Origin: Gammaproteobacteria bacterium | GTDB taxonomy: Bacteria > Pseudomonadota > Gammaproteobacteria > Eutrophobiales > Eutrophobiaceae | Length of the DNA stretch: 64,000 bases | Assembly: GCA_004297165.1 (NCBI GenBank) | Contig: SCUJ01000008.1 | Location: 186,001-250,000 of the forward strand | Direction: 5' to 3' | In this document: positions 62,847-64,000 of the stretch, piece after piece | Layout: each line of letters opens with the position of its first letter | Numbering within the stretch: the first letter of the stretch is position 1 | Translations under genes and position numbers: made by a program | Notes under the pieces: generated by a model | Told to the model about the DNA's origin: nothing | Databases searched by the model: none | What the model saw: only the letters and a program-made list of their open reading frames with translations

Positions 62847-63575
62847 TCAGTTTTCAGTTCCAAAGCTTTTTTGGAGGCTCTTCAACAAATCTGTATTTTG
62901 TTTCTGAATATAAATCGTATTATGCGAGCCTGGTAGATTTACAGGGAGATACCCAAGGTTTTCAAGATATTCTGTAATCCTGGACGCATTTGCTTCAACC
63001 ATCAAGGTGGGTTTATCCCTGGTAATCAATTTTCGCAAACCCAGGAGCACTTTGTAATCGTGACCTTCAGCATCTATCTTGATAAATGAAATATGTTTCG
63101 CCGGGCTTAGGCTATCAATGCTTAAGGAAAGTACATGTATCCCCGCACTCACTCCGTTTGTCACATGCGCTTGGTAATAATTTATACCATTCGCATCTCT
63201 AGGAATATCTATCGCCGGTTCTCCAGGCTCATCAGAGACTGCTGCATTGATAAATGAAACATTATCATGAGGAAAGTATTTTCCATTCGCGACTAGAAAC
63301 CTGAATGTGTCTGGTACGGGTTCAAAAGACAATACTCTTCCTTCTATTCCCACCAGCTTCGACATTAGACATGTGTAATGTCCGACGTTTGCTCCCACAT
63401 CAATGACCCAATCCCCTTTCCCGATGAATTGTGTAATGACCGGATACTCTAATTCTTCACTAACAAACTTTCCGCGAATTATATTGCACCGGTAATACCA
63501 TATTCTTATTTCATGCTGTAGCCATGCAGGTAATCTCGTAATAATCCTCTTTAATAATCCCATGACCCTAACCAT
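62847..63575 (-). CDS. FkbM-family methyltransferase
   Basis: The 242-residue SAM-dependent O-methyltransferase has motif I WVIDVGANVGHYTCLMSKLVG (about residues 56-76), VLSFEPVPDTFRFL, ISFIKIDAEGHDYKVLLGL and LMVEANASRI. FkbM proteins methylate sugar hydroxyls in surface polysaccharides. It begins right after the stop of the flippase gene on the same strand (no gap). ATG at 63575; Met5 is an alternative. Confidence 0.88.
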   Translation of the reverse strand: MVRVMGLLKRIITRLPAWLQHEIRIWYYRCNIIRGKFVSEELEYPVITQFIGKGDWVIDVGANVGHYTCLMSKLVGIEGRVLSFEPVPDTFRFLVANGKYFPHDNVSFINAAVSDEPGEPAIDIPRDANGINYYQAHVTNGVSAGIHVLSLSIDSLSPAKHISFIKIDAEGHDYKVLLGLRKLITRDKPTLMVEANASRITEYLENLGYLPVNLPGSHNTIYIQKQNTDLLKSLQKSFGTEN

Positions 63576-64000
63576 TCACATATCAAAAGCAGACTTTATC
63601 TTGCTAATTAGAAGATGTTTTTCATCACCGCGCATTCCAATTACATAATAAACACCAAAGAATGCCACTGCAGCTATGAGAGCATGAAGGATCAGTTCAA
63701 CCATGCTCCCCACCAGCTCATACTCGAGAACCATCGTCATCAGCATAAAAACACAGATTGCTGGTAATATACTCGGTAATATAGTTCGTTGCAGATAAGT
63801 CGACACCTCAACGCCAATCATGCGGCAGGTCTTGTTTAATATTATGGGTGTGACAATTAATGCCGGGAATATCCCCGCATACGCCACCCCAACATACCCA
63901 TGGATCTTCACAAGGATGATCGAAGTTGGTATGAGCAGTATTGTATAGAGCAAATTAGTTTTCGCTAATATTCCATGGCTATTCATCGCCGTCAGATATC
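63576..64000 (-). CDS. Wzx-like polysaccharide flippase, C-terminal part only
   Basis: The frame is open to the right edge, so the gene is cut; at least 141 residues are visible. Four hydrophobic segments such as LLYTILLIPTSIILVKIHGYVGVAYAGIFPALIVTPIILN resemble the C-terminal domain of polysaccharide biosynthesis flippases (MATE/MVF-like). It would move lipid-linked repeats across the inner membrane and complete the Wzx/Wzy set. The true start lies beyond the window. Confidence 0.78.
   Translation of the reverse strand, partial: YLTAMNSHGILAKTNLLYTILLIPTSIILVKIHGYVGVAYAGIFPALIVTPIILNKTCRMIGVEVSTYLQRTILPSILPAICVFMLMTMVLEYELVGSMVELILHALIAAVAFFGVYYVIGMRGDEKHLLISKIKSAFDM

Overview
The window looks like chromosomal DNA of a gammaproteobacterium. 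Evidence is a parA / rsmG / mnmG neighbourhood, a long YjcH-free housekeeping stretch of gammaproteobacterial-type genes (cca, slt, hemH, mgtE), two adenosylcobalamin riboswitches and an exosortase A (XrtA/PEP-CTERM) exopolysaccharide locus. The genus cannot be fixed from the sequence. No tRNA, rRNA, CRISPR array, insertion sequence, integrase or phage gene was seen.

Positions 1-9.8 kb: the start of parA runs off the left edge. Next comes a cobalamin island: a BtuF-like binding protein, a riboswitch followed by bluB-cobQ, a minus-strand operon cobU-cobT-cobC-cobS, and a second riboswitch followed by a BtuB-type TonB receptor. Together they cover B12 uptake, synthesis of the lower ligand dimethylbenzimidazole, and nucleotide-loop assembly. 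Corrin-ring genes are absent. Positions 9.9-15.5 kb: a tightly packed minus-strand run MFS transporter - gamma carbonic anhydrase-like - mnmG - rsmG - patatin. rsmG and parA, usually adjacent, are separated here by the patatin gene and the cobalamin island.

Positions 15.5-25.9 kb: cca, an NDUFA9-like SDR, slt, a small protein with a complete cereblon-type CULT domain, hemH, mgtE, a DUF4159-like secreted protein and a PQQ dehydrogenase with a C-terminal cytochrome c. Several families of dispersed palindromic repeats lie between these genes; two of them supply the stop codon of the neighbouring gene and one is a good rho-independent terminator.

Positions 25.9-64 kb: a large exopolysaccharide locus. 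PrsR/PrsK form the regulatory pair. A near-consensus sigma-54 promoter precedes the initiating sugar transferase. A cysC gene and a large secreted low-complexity protein follow. A ten-gene minus-strand run holds glycosyltransferases, a polymerase/ligase, a deacetylase and two GNAT enzymes, and is noticeably AT-richer than the flanks. A pyruvyl transferase and a glycosyltransferase lie on the plus strand. The XrtA core block on the minus strand comprises export lipoprotein, chain-length protein, tyrosine kinase, outer-membrane barrel, ATPase, deacetylase and exosortase-EpsI. On its right a plus-strand cassette encodes an AsnB-like amidotransferase, a carrier protein, an AMP-forming ligase, a NadE-like PP-loop enzyme, an SGNH-like protein and a hexapeptide acyltransferase. 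This cassette is the best candidate here for an uncharacterised modification pathway. FkbM methyltransferase and the C-terminus of a Wzx-like flippase close the window. No PEP-CTERM substrate protein was found inside the window.
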